From: JAJFKX01 sp965230265
GTDB taxonomy: Bacteria; Pseudomonadota; Gammaproteobacteria; Xanthomonadales; Wenzhouxiangellaceae
DNA length: 64,000 nt
NCBI GenBank assembly: GCA_965230265.1
Contig: OZ245999.1
Span: forward strand, 1,612,001-1,676,000
Reading direction: 5' to 3'
In this document: positions 62,698 through 64,000 of the stretch, piece by piece
Position numbering within the stretch: position 1 is the first letter of the stretch
Layout of the letters: the number at the start of each line of letters is the position of its first letter
Made by a program: the position numbers and the translations under genes
The notes under the pieces: generated by a model
The model's input: only the letters and a program-made list of their open reading frames with translations
What the model was told of the DNA's origin: nothing
Database searches by the model: none

Positions 62698-63891
62698 ATG
62701 CACAACCGACCTGAAAAACCGATACCTGACGATGATATCGGCAATAAAATCGCTGATGACAGCGCTTTTGGTAACGATCACGGGCAAAACTTTGATGATG
62801 ACCGGGAAAGCCCTGAAGACGCCATCGGCAATGTGAGAGTCGATAATGACCACGCCCCAGGCTCTGACGGTACTGAAATAGCGCGCGACTCCGGTGAGGG
62901 CGATGCGTTGCAACCCCAGACACCGCCCTACTCCGGCCTGGATCCGAACACCATCATTCATGCTATTGAGGGTTATGGCTATCTGTGCGATGGGCGGTTA
63001 CTGGCGCTAAACAGTTATGAAAACCGGGTATACCAGGTTGGTATTGAAGAACAGCAGCCTATCGTTGCCAAGTTCTACCGACCCGGACGCTGGACAGATG
63101 CCATGATTCTTGAAGAGCATGCTTTTGCACTGGAGCTTGAAGCCACTGAAATCCCCATGGTGGCACCATTGATGTTTGATGGACAAACGCTGCTGGAGCA
63201 CGAAGGCTTTCGCTTTGCTTTGTTTCCACGCAAAGGTGGACGCACACCAGAGTTGGATAATGACGACACCATGGAGTGGATAGGCCGTTTTCTGGGACGT
63301 ATTCACGCAGTGGGTGCCAGCAAGTCATTTAAACATCGACTGGAACTCACCATTGAGCGATTCGGTATTGAGCCGCGTGATTACCTGCTGAGCAACGGCT
63401 GGCTTCCCTCCCATCTGGAAGAGGTATTTGCCGGCTTGACCACAGACCTGCTCAATCAGATTAAAAACGCCTATCAGCGTTGCGGTCAATATCAGCGTAT
63501 CCGCCTGCATGGCGACTGCCACCCCAGCAATGTTTTATGGACCGAGGCGGGCCCGCACTTTGTGGATTTGGACGACTGCCAAACCGGCCCTGCCATTCAG
63601 GATTTATGGATGCTGTTATCTGGAGACCGTGCTGAAATGAGTGGTCAGTTATCGGTCATTCTGGAAGGCTATGAACAGTTCCACACATTCGACCCACGGG
63701 AGCTGCACCTGATGCAGGCCCTGCGCACCTTGAGAATGATTCACTACACTGCCTGGCTGGCCCGACGCTGGCATGACCCTGCCTTCCCGAGGGCATTCCC
63801 ATGGTTTAACACCATGAATTATTGGGAGCAGCAGATATTGGATTTGCGCGAGCAGGCGGCTCTGGTTGATGAAGGGCCATTGGCAATATAG
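62698..63891 (+). CDS. srkA: SrkA/YihE-type stress response kinase with acidic N-terminal extension
   Basis: A 397-residue protein from ATG 62698. From about residue 80 it matches SrkA closely: LDPNTIIHAIE, LNSYENRVYQV, VAKFYRPGRWTDAMILEEHAFALEL, the catalytic LHGDCHPSNVLW and the metal-binding FVDLDDCQTGP. SrkA protects against stress-induced death in E. coli. The first 75 or so residues are Asp/Gly/Asn-rich, probably disordered and absent in E. coli. An alternative GTG lies 12 codons upstream. Divergent from pyrG. Confidence 0.92.
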   Translation: MHNRPEKPIPDDDIGNKIADDSAFGNDHGQNFDDDRESPEDAIGNVRVDNDHAPGSDGTEIARDSGEGDALQPQTPPYSGLDPNTIIHAIEGYGYLCDGRLLALNSYENRVYQVGIEEQQPIVAKFYRPGRWTDAMILEEHAFALELEATEIPMVAPLMFDGQTLLEHEGFRFALFPRKGGRTPELDNDDTMEWIGRFLGRIHAVGASKSFKHRLELTIERFGIEPRDYLLSNGWLPSHLEEVFAGLTTDLLNQIKNAYQRCGQYQRIRLHGDCHPSNVLWTEAGPHFVDLDDCQTGPAIQDLWMLLSGDRAEMSGQLSVILEGYEQFHTFDPRELHLMQALRTLRMIHYTAWLARRWHDPAFPRAFPWFNTMNYWEQQILDLREQAALVDEGPLAI

Positions 63892-63963
63892 CCTTATTCT
63901 TCATTCAATAACGGGTATTGCACTTCTAACAAAAAACTTGTCTGACACCCTTTTGTTGATATT

Positions 63964-63990
63964 TTGTTCCCATGCGTCGCATGGGAACAA
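63964..63990. terminator. Perfect palindrome downstream of srkA
   Basis: TTGTTCCCATGC and GCATGGGAACAA are a perfect 12-base stem with loop GTC, flanked by ATTT and TAAAAT. It lies 73 bases after the srkA stop and could be a bidirectional terminator. GTTCCC...GGGAAC stems are also found as REP-type dispersed palindromes in many genomes, so it may be one copy of a repeat family. Confidence 0.55.
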
Positions 63991-64000
63991 TAAAATTATC

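Noticed and set aside
1..64000. CRISPR arrays, insertion sequences, prophage or integron parts
   Set aside because: No regularly spaced direct repeats, transposase, integrase or phage structural genes were seen; gene order is that of ordinary chromosome.

Overview
The window looks like chromosomal DNA of a free-living, aerobic, Gram-negative gammaproteobacterium. The evidence is gene content and gene order: pyrG-kdsA-eno-ftsB-ispD, trpFBA-accD-folC-SPOR protein-cvpA-purF, a FimV homologue, coq7, lgt-thyA-folA, erpA, an AmpE-like protein, SrkA, and an LPS (Kdo) pathway gene. Base composition is balanced and even across the window. I see no insertion sequence, prophage, CRISPR array or plasmid backbone. 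The genus cannot be fixed from this; several accessory genes (KorAB-type oxidoreductase, spondin/CHRD protein, sigma/anti-sigma/subtilase set) resemble those of marine lineages, which is inference.

Layout. 1-7.4 kb is accessory: a secreted protein cut by the window edge, an XRE regulator with a membrane partner and a strong operator candidate, an NhaP-type antiporter, a DUF2235 hydrolase, a periplasmic cyclophilin and an unrecognised small protein. 7.5-12.2 kb is a three-gene operon for a 2-oxoacid:ferredoxin oxidoreductase with a GltD-like flavoprotein. 12.6-30 kb is mostly minus-strand core metabolism: photolyase, purF, cvpA, SPOR protein, folC, accD, trpA, trpB, trpF, truA, fimV, asd, aroC, prmB. 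30.1-36.4 kb holds psd, a small secreted protein, a spondin/CHRD protein and an ECF sigma factor / anti-sigma factor / subtilase set facing a TorF-like outer-membrane protein. 36.6-41 kb holds tRNA-Gln, rpsI, rplM, a thioredoxin-fold ferredoxin, coq7 and a DUF3592 protein. 41-48 kb reads lgt-thyA-folA-trpE-trpG-trpD-trpC-speD. 48.4-57.2 kb contains an RRM protein, a candidate Hfq-type small RNA, erpA, nudC, AmpE-like, a secreted amidohydrolase, a divergent CPBP protease/HTH regulator pair, TspO and four small proteins. 57.2-63.9 kb is FHA protein, ispD, ftsB, eno, kdsA, pyrG and srkA.

How the genes fit together. Tryptophan synthesis is split into trpEGDC and trpFBA; chorismate comes from aroC, also here. 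folA, thyA, folC and purF cover folate/dTMP/purine metabolism. The items most worth attention are: the sigma factor operon, where the anti-sigma factor has a duplicated N-terminal module with a second start site and a C-terminal domain that looks like a subtilase prodomain, next to a subtilase gene; a candidate sRNA with an (ARN)n tract upstream of erpA; the Kor operon with a repeat-rich leader; and two compact regulator/operator arrangements (XRE and HTH/CPBP).
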